Below, in pieces: positions 1 through 5,342 of a DNA stretch of 5,342 nucleotides; the stretch's first letter is position 1; each line of letters opens with the position of its first letter. A program made the position numbers and the translations under genes. This stretch comes from an uncultured Candidatus Saccharibacteria bacterium. Lineage in GTDB: Bacteria > Patescibacteria > Saccharimonadia > Saccharimonadales > UBA1547. The DNA is taken from the NCBI GenBank assembly GCA_946480535.1, contig CAMLKA010000043.1:1-5342 (forward strand), in the 5' to 3' direction. The notes beneath the pieces were generated by a model. That model did not search any database, was not told the origin of the DNA, and saw nothing but the letters and a program-made list of their open reading frames with translations.

Positions 1-2
1 GT

Positions 3-2132
3 TTAGCGGTTCGCTTCCTTCACCGAAAGGCTCAAACGACCCTTTTCGTCGATACCCATAAGCTTCACCTTTACGATTTGGCCTTCGGTAAGAACGTCTT
101 CAACCTTTTCAACACGAGTGTCGGCAAGTTGAGAAATGTGCACCATGCCGTCGGTTCCTGGGAGGATGTTTACGAATGCACCAAATTCCTTAATGGTCAC
201 GACTTTACCTTCGTAAATACGGCCCACTTCTGGCTCTTCGGTCAGACCCTTGATCCAATTAAGCGCTGCCTCAATCTTTGCAGTGTCAGCGGCAGCAACG
301 GTGATGAGTCCGTCATCCTTAATGTCGATTTCCGCACCAGTTTCAGCGGTAATCTTGTTAATGACTTCTCCCCCCTTACCAATCACGGCACCAATCTTGT
401 CTGGGTTGATCTTAATCTTTTCAATACGAGGTGCGTATGGGCTCAGCGCCGCACGTGGCTCAGCGAGGGTTGCGAGCATACTTTCAAGAATGTGCGCACG
501 ACCCTTCTTTGCGGTCATAATCGCTTCCTTAAGAATCTCAACCGGAAGGCCATGCACCTTCATGTCCATTTGAAGCGCCGTAATACCCTTAGCGGTACCA
601 GCAGACTTGAAGTCCATGTCACCAGCGAAGTCTTCAGCGTCGGCAATATCGCTCAGGATGTTTGGCGTGTCGCCATCCATGATAAGTCCCATAGCAATAC
701 CCGATACAGGTGCTGAGATTGGCACACCGGCGTCCATAAGTGCAAGACAGCTTGAACAAGTTGCGGCCATTGAGGTTGAACCGTTCTGGCTCATGATTTC
801 CGTGACGCTACGAATTGCGTATGGGAAGTCTTCTTCCTTAGGAAGGACTGGAATCAGCGCGCGTTCTGCAAGGTAGCCGTGACCAATTTCGCGGCGTCCA
901 GGTGAACCAAGGCGTTGTACCTCACCTACCGTGTAGCCAGGTGCGTTGTAGTGGTGCATGTAACGGCGCTCGCCGTCGGTAATCTCCATGGTGTCCACAA
1001 TTTGCGCATAACTCAGTGGCGCGAGGGTCACAATGTTGAGGGCCTGTGTCATACCACGAGTAAAGATTGATGAACCGTGCACGCGTGGAAGTACGCCCGT
1101 TTCACTTGAAAGTGGGCGGATTTCGTCGAACTTACGGCCGTCTGGACGGATCTTGTCTTCAACGATACCGCGGCGAACGTCCTTGTGGACGGCAGCTGTA
1201 AAGGCTTCGTCGTACTTATCGCGTGGATAGTTAATGGTCTCTTCACCAAGCTCTTCAGCAAGCTTTGCTGCCATGTCTTCGTGGAAAGCCCAGCGAAGTT
1301 GGTTAATCATCTCGTTGCGCTCTGGGTATGGCTTGCGGATGGCTTCACCAAGCTTGCCATCTACCCATGCGTTTGCAACTTCTTGAAGCTCTTCGTCAGG
1401 AAGAATAAGGGTATATTCCTGTGCAACAGGAGCGATCTTTTCAGCCAGTTCTTTTTGAAGCGCGATTGCTGGTTGATAGTGTTCGTATGCCCATGCAAGT
1501 GCATCGGCCACAACTTCTTCTGGTACTTCATTGGCACCAGCTTCAACCATCGTAATACCACTTTCGATACCGGCAACCACGAGGTCGAGGTCTGAAGCCT
1601 CACGCTCCTCCGGAGTCAAAAAGGCCTTAAATTCACCGTTGACGCGGCCAATACGAAGACCAGCGACAGGACCATCGAATGGCGTACCTGTAAGCATGAG
1701 AGCGCTTGAAGCGGCAATCATTGCAATGATGTCTGGACGAAAGGCTGGGTCGAGGCTGAGTACGCTCGCAACAACCTGCACTTCTTGACGGTATCCCTTA
1801 GGGAAAAGTGGACGAATTGGACGGTCGATCAAACGGCCGATAAGAATCGCCTCGTCAGATGGGCGACCTTCGCGCTTAATGAAGCGGCTGCCGCTAATCT
1901 TTCCGGCTGCATAAAACTTTTCTTCATAGTCGATGCTGAGCGGGAAGTAATCGAGCACTACTGGGCGCGTTCCTACTTGCGCAGAACCAAGCACCACAGT
2001 GTCGCCGTAGGTTACCATGACGGAACCAGTTGTACGAAACCCAACGCGGTTAACTTCCAATGTTAATGGACGACCTTCAAATTCGGTCGTTACCTTGATA
2101 ATGTCCTTGCCATACGGATTGATTGTTGGCAT
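3..2132 (-). CDS. pnp: Polynucleotide phosphorylase (polyribonucleotide nucleotidyltransferase)
   Basis: PNPase degrades RNA 3'-to-5' using phosphate, releasing nucleoside diphosphates; it acts in the cytoplasm as a ring-shaped trimer and is central to mRNA turnover. The 709-residue product is full length for the family. Domains in order: RNase PH-like domain 1 (about 10-145), with the RNA-contacting loop FIKREGRPS followed by LIDRPIRPLF (about 84-110); an alpha-helical linker; catalytic RNase PH-like domain 2 (about 310-545); a KH domain with GKGG at 585-588; and an S1 domain (about 637-707). Phosphate-site residues appear in NGSTSM (450-455). The metal-binding aspartates equivalent to E. 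coli D486 and D492 are D501 and D507, in AEDFAGDMDF. The ATG at 2132 is chosen because AAGGAGGT lies five bases upstream of it. A GTG at 2159 would add nine residues, but its AAGG lies only three bases away. Stop is TAA. The FIKR loop is more like Gram-positive than E. coli PNPase. No defects seen; identification is very secure. Confidence 0.98.
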   Translation of the reverse strand: MPTINPYGKDIIKVTTEFEGRPLTLEVNRVGFRTTGSVMVTYGDTVVLGSAQVGTRPVVLDYFPLSIDYEEKFYAAGKISGSRFIKREGRPSDEAILIGRLIDRPIRPLFPKGYRQEVQVVASVLSLDPAFRPDIIAMIAASSALMLTGTPFDGPVAGLRIGRVNGEFKAFLTPEEREASDLDLVVAGIESGITMVEAGANEVPEEVVADALAWAYEHYQPAIALQKELAEKIAPVAQEYTLILPDEELQEVANAWVDGKLGEAIRKPYPERNEMINQLRWAFHEDMAAKLAEELGEETINYPRDKYDEAFTAAVHKDVRRGIVEDKIRPDGRKFDEIRPLSSETGVLPRVHGSSIFTRGMTQALNIVTLAPLSYAQIVDTMEITDGERRYMHHYNAPGYTVGEVQRLGSPGRREIGHGYLAERALIPVLPKEEDFPYAIRSVTEIMSQNGSTSMAATCSSCLALMDAGVPISAPVSGIAMGLIMDGDTPNILSDIADAEDFAGDMDFKSAGTAKGITALQMDMKVHGLPVEILKEAIMTAKKGRAHILESMLATLAEPRAALSPYAPRIEKIKINPDKIGAVIGKGGEVINKITAETGAEIDIKDDGLITVAAADTAKIEAALNWIKGLTEEPEVGRIYEGKVVTIKEFGAFVNILPGTDGMVHISQLADTRVEKVEDVLTEGQIVKVKLMGIDEKGRLSLSVKEANR

Positions 2133-2136
2133 ATGA

Positions 2137-2144
2137 ACCTCCTT
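2137..2144 (-). promoter_or_regulatory. pnp ribosome binding site
   Basis: AAGGAGGT on the minus strand is a near-perfect Shine-Dalgarno sequence, with GGAGG five bases before the ATG at 2132. It settles the pnp start in favour of this ATG over the in-frame GTG at 2159, which sits upstream of the site. Confidence 0.9.
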
Positions 2145-2170
2145 ATTGTTTGGACCCACTTTCCTTCTAT

Positions 2171-2244
2171 AAAAAGCGAGTAAGTAACGGGTACAGGGTT
2201 TCGAAATGAGACACTTCGAAACGCTCTATCCTGCACTTATTCGC
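2171..2244 (-). ncRNA. Long structured 5' leader hairpin of pnp (terminator-like)
   Basis: Seen on the minus strand: an inner 11-bp stem (2222-2212 with 2208-2198, one G-U pair, triloop UCU) is stacked on a 7-bp stem (2236-2230 with 2197-2191, one G-U pair), with a 7-nt one-sided bulge (AUAGAGC). An outer stem (2244-2237 with 2183-2176, one A-C mismatch) closes it, leaving a bulge of about seven bases on the 3' side. Five T residues (2175-2171) follow directly. The structure begins about nine bases after the predicted pnp transcription start. In E. coli the pnp leader folds into a long duplex that RNase III cuts and PNPase then destabilises, giving autoregulation. A similar role is inferred here. 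The T tract also fits an intrinsic terminator or attenuator acting on pnp or on readthrough from the FKBP gene. The pairing is clear; which function it has is open. Confidence 0.7.
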
Positions 2245-2252
2245 GCGTGGGA

Positions 2253-2268
2253 TAGTTTTATTATACCA
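2253..2268 (-). promoter_or_regulatory. Extended -10 promoter for pnp
   Basis: The minus strand carries TGG followed by a perfect TATAAT (2265-2260), that is a TGN extended -10 element. The predicted start is an A near 2253, giving a leader of about 121 nt. No good -35 box is seen at the usual spacing (CAAGAA at 17 bp), which an extended -10 can tolerate. It lies between the FKBP stop and pnp, so pnp can be transcribed independently of the upstream operon. Confidence 0.75.
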
Positions 2269-2291
2269 GAGAAACTGAGGTTTTCTTGAGG

Positions 2292-2678
2292 TTACTCGCC
2301 GTTTTTAGGAATAGCCACAAGGTCAATATCGAACACGAGGTCGCTATTGGCTGGGATGTTCTTTGCAGGGCTTGCAGCGCCATACGCTTGTTCTGCTGGA
2401 ATCACGAGACGGCGCGTACCACCCACTTTCATACCGGGAACCCCGTACGTCCAGCCACGAATGACTTCATCGAGACCAAAGGTAATTGCATTACCAAAAT
2501 CGTGACTGCTTTGGAAAATAATGCCGTTCTTTACGAGCGCACCCGTGTAGTGAGCGGTGATCTTTGCACCTGGTCGCACCTCTTCGCCCGTTCCTACTTC
2601 AACATCAATAATTTCAAGTTCTGTTACCGCTTCTTCTCGTGGGTCAAAGCCGTGGAGTTTTGTTCCTTCGTATGCCAT
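2292..2678 (-). CDS. FKBP-type peptidyl-prolyl cis-trans isomerase
   Basis: FKBPs catalyse cis-trans isomerisation of the peptide bond before proline and assist folding. The 128-residue product is a single FKBP domain (about 20-124) with a short polar N-terminal extension and no signal peptide or membrane segment, so it is probably cytoplasmic. Recognisable blocks are AHYTGAL (42-48), EVIRGW (71-76), GMKVGGTRRLVIP (82-94), AYGA (98-101) and LVFDIDL (114-120). Compared with human FKBP12, the pocket residues Y26, F36, V55, I56, W59, Y82, I91 and F99 are kept (Y44, F55, V72, I73, W76, Y99, I108, F116). D37 is replaced by Q56, and by ungapped alignment R42 is F61 and F46 is I65, so catalytic efficiency or drug binding may differ. 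The ATG is supported by AAGAGGA seven bases upstream. It lies 17 nt after the CHAP gene, as the last gene of the operon; no terminator is seen before the pnp leader. Confidence 0.95.
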   Translation of the reverse strand: MAYEGTKLHGFDPREEAVTELEIIDVEVGTGEEVRPGAKITAHYTGALVKNGIIFQSSHDFGNAITFGLDEVIRGWTYGVPGMKVGGTRRLVIPAEQAYGAASPAKNIPANSDLVFDIDLVAIPKNGE

Positions 2679-2685
2679 CTATGTG

Positions 2686-2692
2686 TCCTCTT
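2686..2692 (-). promoter_or_regulatory. FKBP gene ribosome binding site
   Basis: AAGAGGA on the minus strand sits seven bases before the ATG at 2678, within the 17-nt gap after the CHAP gene stop. It supports both the chosen start and independent re-initiation on the operon mRNA. Confidence 0.8.
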
Positions 2693-2695
2693 TTC

Positions 2696-3316
2696 TTACC
2701 GTAGTCTACCATACCCAAGGAGTCCCGGGTCGTCCTCTGGGTTGATGGTTTGAATCCGTATCTTCCCTGCTTCATTGCCACCAATCGTCGTCAACATACC
2801 GTCTTCATTTTTCAGAACAAAATTTGTATGCTGACCGCGCGGACTTGGATTGTCGTACAGCACGATATCGCCCATTTGCGGCTGATATACGGCCGTCACA
2901 GGCTCAAAACGCCCCTCACGCTGATAGTATTCACGTAGTGTGTAGGTTCCCGGAATACGCCATCCACCGGTGTGCGGATTTACCAAAGGCTCGCCCGCCT
3001 CCTTCATAATCCAGCTCACAAAGTCGGCACACCACGGCTCTACTGCACCTTGTGCATATTTGGTTCCGTCGGGCTGTGTCTCGTACTCAACTTTCAACAA
3101 AGCAATGAGCTTTTGCTGCGTGTCAGTTAACTGCGCTTGGTCGATGTCGGCAGGAAAGGCACTCTTATTTTCACCGCTCTGCCCTGCGGCATAGAGAAGG
3201 CTTGGAACGGTGTTAAACCGCGAGGTTACGAACAGCGCGGCGGCCAAAACCAGTAAGATGCTGCCGATGATAATCGAAAGGCTCAGAATACGGTAGCGAG
3301 TTGAGGCTTTTTCCAT
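2696..3316 (-). CDS. Membrane-anchored CHAP-domain (NlpC/P60-superfamily) putative peptidoglycan hydrolase
   Basis: CHAP domains are cysteine amidases or endopeptidases that usually cut peptidoglycan peptides. The 206-residue protein starts with a positively charged tail (MEKASTRYR) and one hydrophobic helix (about 10-31). It is therefore probably an uncleaved signal anchor with the enzyme outside the membrane; cleavage near LLYAAGQ cannot be excluded. A spacer of about 45 residues leads to the domain (about 65-206). The proposed catalytic Cys is C96 in EPWCADFVSW, the His is H163 in GQHTNFV after the typical MGDIVLYD strand (148-155), and N181 in IGGNE is the likely third residue. The ATG directly abuts the permease stop (TAGATG), with only a weak AAAGAG four bases upstream inside the permease gene, suggesting translational coupling. 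It belongs to the ABC exporter operon, so a role in envelope remodelling alongside that exporter is inferred. The true substrate, peptidoglycan or another peptide, cannot be read from sequence. Confidence 0.85.
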   Translation of the reverse strand: MEKASTRYRILSLSIIIGSILLVLAAALFVTSRFNTVPSLLYAAGQSGENKSAFPADIDQAQLTDTQQKLIALLKVEYETQPDGTKYAQGAVEPWCADFVSWIMKEAGEPLVNPHTGGWRIPGTYTLREYYQREGRFEPVTAVYQPQMGDIVLYDNPSPRGQHTNFVLKNEDGMLTTIGGNEAGKIRIQTINPEDDPGLLGYGRLR

Positions 3317-4108
3317 CTAGCTCTTTACGTCACGTCGCGGGAACACAACCCAGGTTAGTAATAATGCTACCAGGAGGCATGCTGCGTAAAAAACGACATT
3401 GCCCCACTCAATGGTGCCCTTCGCGATATCGACGGCCGGGAAATAGTGGAAGAAAGACAAGAATTCATACTCTTCAAGCCACTCCACCGCCTGCGAGAAG
3501 GTACTCAAAAGGAAGCTTCCAATCGTTACGATAATCGCCACCGCAGTAGTGAGCGCCCGCTTCCCCGTCGAGAGCCCGATTGCAAAGATGATGGTCGCTA
3601 GTGTCGTCACAAGCAGCCAGGTAAAGAGGCCTAGGCGCAGCAGCACCGTTTGGTCGACCGTCTCACCAATGACCAGAAGCCCGACTTCAACACCAATAAC
3701 CGTCGCGAGTGAAGCGGTGAAACAAATCACCACCATAGCGAGCCACTTCGCAAACACAATACCGCGACGACTAATCGGCAGTGAAATAAGCGTACGGAGC
3801 TGTCCCTTATCCTCCTCGCCTACCGTCAGTCCAATTGCCAAAAGAATGGAAAGAATGCTTACAAAAATCGGCAAACGAATATCAAAGATTTGGCTTCCAA
3901 GGTAGCCAGGAAGCTCACGCCAGTCCTGGAGATCACCCACTAACCCTTGCAGCGCTGGTGGGAGTGTTTCAAGAAGCTCATCAATCTGACCTCCGTTAAA
4001 TGACGGGAAAAATGACGTCATGACAAAACCAAGAAACGCGAGGCCGAGTGACCAGCCAAGAATAAAGAATCGCTTATCGTGGAGTGTTTTGAAGAATAAG
4101 TTAAACAT
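3317..4108 (-). CDS. ABC-2 type transporter permease, six membrane helices
   Basis: This is the membrane half of an ABC exporter and would form the channel driven by the ATPase encoded just upstream. The 263-residue product has about six hydrophobic segments: 13-34, 79-98, 118-147, 156-180, 187-207 and 237-256. Between the second and third lies GEEDKGQLRTLISLPISRRGIV (97-118), the cytoplasmic coupling element typical of ABC-2 permeases (EExxGtl...sLPisR). A soluble, partly amphipathic stretch (about 38-75, IDELLETLPPALQGLVGDL) separates helices 1 and 2 and probably faces outside. The start is the ATG at 4108, with GAGGAGGG eight bases upstream; an in-frame TTG at 4138 would add ten residues but has no comparable support. 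The gene overlaps the ATPase by 8 nt (ATGTTTAA), which implies coupled translation. Substrate unknown: ABC-2 exporters move drugs, peptides or polysaccharides, and nothing here decides between these. Confidence 0.92.
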   Translation of the reverse strand: MFNLFFKTLHDKRFFILGWSLGLAFLGFVMTSFFPSFNGGQIDELLETLPPALQGLVGDLQDWRELPGYLGSQIFDIRLPIFVSILSILLAIGLTVGEEDKGQLRTLISLPISRRGIVFAKWLAMVVICFTASLATVIGVEVGLLVIGETVDQTVLLRLGLFTWLLVTTLATIIFAIGLSTGKRALTTAVAIIVTIGSFLLSTFSQAVEWLEEYEFLSFFHYFPAVDIAKGTIEWGNVVFYAACLLVALLLTWVVFPRRDVKS

Positions 4109-5006
4109 CTTTTGGACCCTCCTCGTACAAATCTTCAAAGGCAGCTTGGGCGCTATGATCGGTAATACTCACATCTTGAAGGTGCGGCAACGTGCCGAGC
4201 CATTCCTGTAAGCGGATTGCTTTGTCCTTAAAAATAAACTGGAGCGTATGTGCGTCGCCGTCTTTTCCGAACTCAATCAACTCGGCAGACTTCGGCGCTG
4301 ATACTTTTTGCTTCGTCACGACGCGTACCAACTTACCGGCGCTCAGTTCAAGCTGCGTAGTTGGAATGTCCTTCACAAGTTCACCATTTTTAATCAACAG
4401 AATACGAGTGCAAACATCTGCCACCTCGTTGAGGTAATGCGACGACATAAAAACGGTCGTGCCCTTTGCCGATTGCTCACGAACAAGATCAATGAAATGC
4501 TGTTGCATAAGGGGGTCAAGGCCACTGCTTGGCTCGTCAAGAATGACGAGATCGGGGTCAGTCATAAAAGCTGAAATAAGGGCAATTTTCTGCTTATTCC
4601 CCCTCGAGAGTGTACTGAGTTTTTTGTCGAGCTGCGGGTCAAAGCGTTCTACTAAGCTCTTGAATAAATCAGTTGTCACCGTAGTGCCATAGGTACGAGC
4701 AATAAAGCGAAGGTATTGTCCGCCCGTCATACCATCGAAGAGGCTCATGTCGCCCGTTGCAAAGCCAATGCGGTGATGGCTTTTATGTGCATTTGGCAGC
4801 GTCACCTTCTCGCCAAAAAGCTCCACTTCCCCAATTGAGGGGTGCTGAAAACCAAGAAGCATATTGATGGTGGTTGATTTACCAGCTCCGTTGAGCCCTA
4901 CAAAGCCGATCACTTCGCCCTTTTCAACAGAGAAAGAAACGTTCTTTACTGCCGGCACACCCCCATATAGCTTGGTGAGCGTTTTTGTTTTAAGTATTGC
5001 GGTCAT
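4101..5006 (-). CDS. ABC-2 type transporter ATP-binding protein
   Basis: This is the ATP-hydrolysing subunit that powers the permease encoded next to it, on the inner face of the membrane. The 301-residue product shows Walker A GLNGAGKST (37-45, with Leu where Pro is usual), signature LSRGNKQK (133-140), Walker B LVILDEP (153-159) with catalytic E158, D-loop SGLDP (161-165) and switch H190 in MSSH. The Q-loop region reads RIGFATGDMSLFD (79-91): the normal glutamine is replaced, by my alignment, with G85. This resembles ABC-2 ATPases that carry LPGD or LPGE at this place. After residue 225 comes a C-terminal accessory domain of about 75 residues. The ATG at 5006 is preferred because it gives the usual short lead-in to the first strand and lies six bases after a -10 box. 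The ATG at 5030 would add eight residues (MKKRYTVT) and has no Shine-Dalgarno. First gene of the four-gene operon. General function secure; substrate unknown. Confidence 0.95.
   Translation of the reverse strand: MTAILKTKTLTKLYGGVPAVKNVSFSVEKGEVIGFVGLNGAGKSTTINMLLGFQHPSIGEVELFGEKVTLPNAHKSHHRIGFATGDMSLFDGMTGGQYLRFIARTYGTTVTTDLFKSLVERFDPQLDKKLSTLSRGNKQKIALISAFMTDPDLVILDEPSSGLDPLMQQHFIDLVREQSAKGTTVFMSSHYLNEVADVCTRILLIKNGELVKDIPTTQLELSAGKLVRVVTKQKVSAPKSAELIEFGKDGDAHTLQFIFKDKAIRLQEWLGTLPHLQDVSITDHSAQAAFEDLYEEGPKDV
4117..4124 (-). promoter_or_regulatory. Permease gene ribosome binding site
   Basis: GAGGAGGG on the minus strand, within the last codons of the ATPase gene, ends eight bases before the ATG at 4108. 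It decides the permease start over the TTG at 4138 and gives the permease its own strong initiation site despite the overlap. Confidence 0.85.
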
Positions 5007-5018
5007 GGTTACAGTATA
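5006..5018 (-). promoter_or_regulatory. Putative -10 element and leaderless start for the ABC operon
   Basis: The minus strand reads TATACT (5018-5013), then GTAACC, then ATG (5006). The expected transcription start would fall on or next to the A of this ATG, giving a leaderless mRNA. This fits the absence of any Shine-Dalgarno upstream. The weak point is the -35: nothing convincing lies 16-18 bp upstream, and TTGAAT at 5034-5029 is only 10 bp away. A promoter is needed somewhere here because rpsO ends in a terminator. Confidence 0.5.
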
Positions 5019-5049
5019 CCGCTTTTTCATTCAACCGAGCGACTTACGC

Positions 5050-5084
5050 TACAAATAAAAAAGAACCCCGCTTATTTGCGGAGT
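5050..5084 (-). terminator. Intrinsic terminator of rpsO, overlapping its stop codon
   Basis: On the minus strand ACTCCGC (5084-5078) pairs with GCGGGGT (5071-5065), a 7-bp stem with one T-G pair. The loop AAATAA is followed by TCTTTTTTATTT. The 5' arm encodes the end of S15, and the loop is its last Lys codon plus the TAA stop. This separates rpsO from the ABC operon, though some readthrough is possible. Confidence 0.88.
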
Positions 5085-5338
5085 CCTAGTTTTGCGACAA
5101 CAGCTTTGTAAGCTTCGAAGTCTTTTGCCTCAAGGTATTTCAGGAGGCGCTTGCGGCGTCCAACCATCTGCACGAGGCCACGGCGAGCCATGTGGTCATG
5201 CTTGTTGACCTTCAGGTGCTCAGTAACCTCTTTAATACGCGTAGTAAGAACAGACACTTGAGCTTGTGGGCTTCCAACGTCGTTCTTGTGCGTTTGCGTC
5301 AGGGCGAATGCCTGTGCTTTGTTCTCTGCAGTAATCAT
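5072..5338 (-). CDS. rpsO: Small ribosomal subunit protein uS15 (30S ribosomal protein S15)
   Basis: S15 is an early-binding protein of the 30S platform, attaching to the helix 20-22 junction of 16S rRNA and contributing to an intersubunit bridge. The 88-residue product matches the usual length of 88-89 and is all-helical in pattern. Conserved elements include the NDVGS turn (19-23), Q27, LTTRI (31-35), H41, D48, RRGL (52-55), MVGRRKRLLKYL (58-69) and the C-terminal LGLRK. Two positions differ from E. coli in the rRNA-binding surface: V21 for Thr and A51 for the Ser of the common HSRRGL motif. The ATG at 5338 is used; an in-frame TTG just before it (5341) is less likely. The window ends four bases upstream of the ATG, so the ribosome binding site, promoter and any S15 autoregulatory leader are out of view. 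It has its own terminator. Confidence 0.97.
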   Translation of the reverse strand: MITAENKAQAFALTQTHKNDVGSPQAQVSVLTTRIKEVTEHLKVNKHDHMARRGLVQMVGRRKRLLKYLEAKDFEAYKAVVAKLGLRK

Positions 5339-5342
5339 CAAG

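Noticed and set aside
78..716. A 212-codon open frame on the plus strand inside pnp
   Set aside because: It lies wholly antisense to the highly conserved pnp S1, KH and catalytic region. Its translation shows no recognisable domain, and pnp coding explains the sequence. The other plus-strand frames fail for the same reason.
2130..2159. GTG start at 2159 for pnp
   Set aside because: The AAGGAGGT Shine-Dalgarno lies downstream of it and points to the ATG at 2132. The GTG has only AAGG three bases away, and the nine extra residues are not expected in the family.
2268..2291. Terminator directly after the FKBP gene
   Set aside because: The repeated TGAGGTT on the plus strand (around 2275-2292) is a direct, not inverted, repeat and has no hairpin or T tract. 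The only terminator-like structure is the pnp leader hairpin further on.
2696..5006. FtsEX-PcsB type cell-division system
   Set aside because: The CHAP hydrolase beside an ABC pair suggested it, but the permease has about six helices and an ABC-2 coupling motif, not the four-helix FtsX fold with a large outer domain.
5029..5034. TTGAAT as the -35 box of the ABC operon
   Set aside because: It is only 10 bp from TATACT, too close for a standard sigma factor; 16-18 bp would be expected.
1..5342. Alternative genetic code with TGA read as glycine
   Set aside because: All six genes read through without in-frame TGA and end in TAA or TAG, so the standard bacterial code is enough.
1..5342. Mobile elements, CRISPR arrays, tRNA or rRNA genes
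   Set aside because: Genes are packed end to end; no transposase, regularly spaced repeats, cloverleaf or rRNA-like sequence was seen.

Overview
The window is a bacterial chromosomal segment of about 50% G+C. All six genes lie on the minus strand, and together they cover nearly all of it. Reading in the direction of transcription (right to left) they are: ribosomal protein S15 (rpsO), an ABC-2 exporter ATPase, its six-helix permease, a membrane-anchored CHAP-type cell-wall hydrolase, an FKBP-type prolyl isomerase, and polynucleotide phosphorylase (pnp). The standard code fits throughout: stops are TAA or TAG, and no in-frame TGA needs decoding. The Gram-positive-like FIKREGRPS loop of PNPase, the compact layout and the style of the FKBP and CHAP proteins suggest a Candidate Phyla Radiation organism such as Saccharibacteria, or another Terrabacteria-side lineage. 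This assignment is tentative, because no rRNA or phylogenetic marker was tested.

Right edge (5050-5338): rpsO ends in an intrinsic terminator whose loop is formed by the last codon plus the stop codon, so rpsO looks like its own transcription unit. Middle (2292-5018): a four-gene operon. A TATACT -10 element lies six bases before the preferred ATPase start, suggesting a leaderless mRNA. The ATPase overlaps the permease by 8 nt, the permease stop abuts the CHAP start, and the FKBP follows after 17 nt. Spacing this tight implies co-transcription and, at the first two junctions, translational coupling.

Left part (3-2291): pnp has its own extended -10 promoter and a leader of about 120 nt holding a long imperfect hairpin followed by five T residues. 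This resembles an autoregulatory or RNase-processed pnp leader, or an attenuator. It could also end upstream transcripts from the FKBP gene, which has no other visible terminator.

In many bacteria rpsO and pnp are adjacent. Here a trafficking and cell-envelope cassette separates them. The core genes serve translation and RNA turnover. The cassette probably exports or extracts a substrate (ABC-2 pair), remodels peptidoglycan outside the membrane (CHAP), and assists protein folding (FKBP); the functional link between these is inferred from the operon only. I saw no mobile element, CRISPR array, tRNA or rRNA, and no convincing plus-strand gene.
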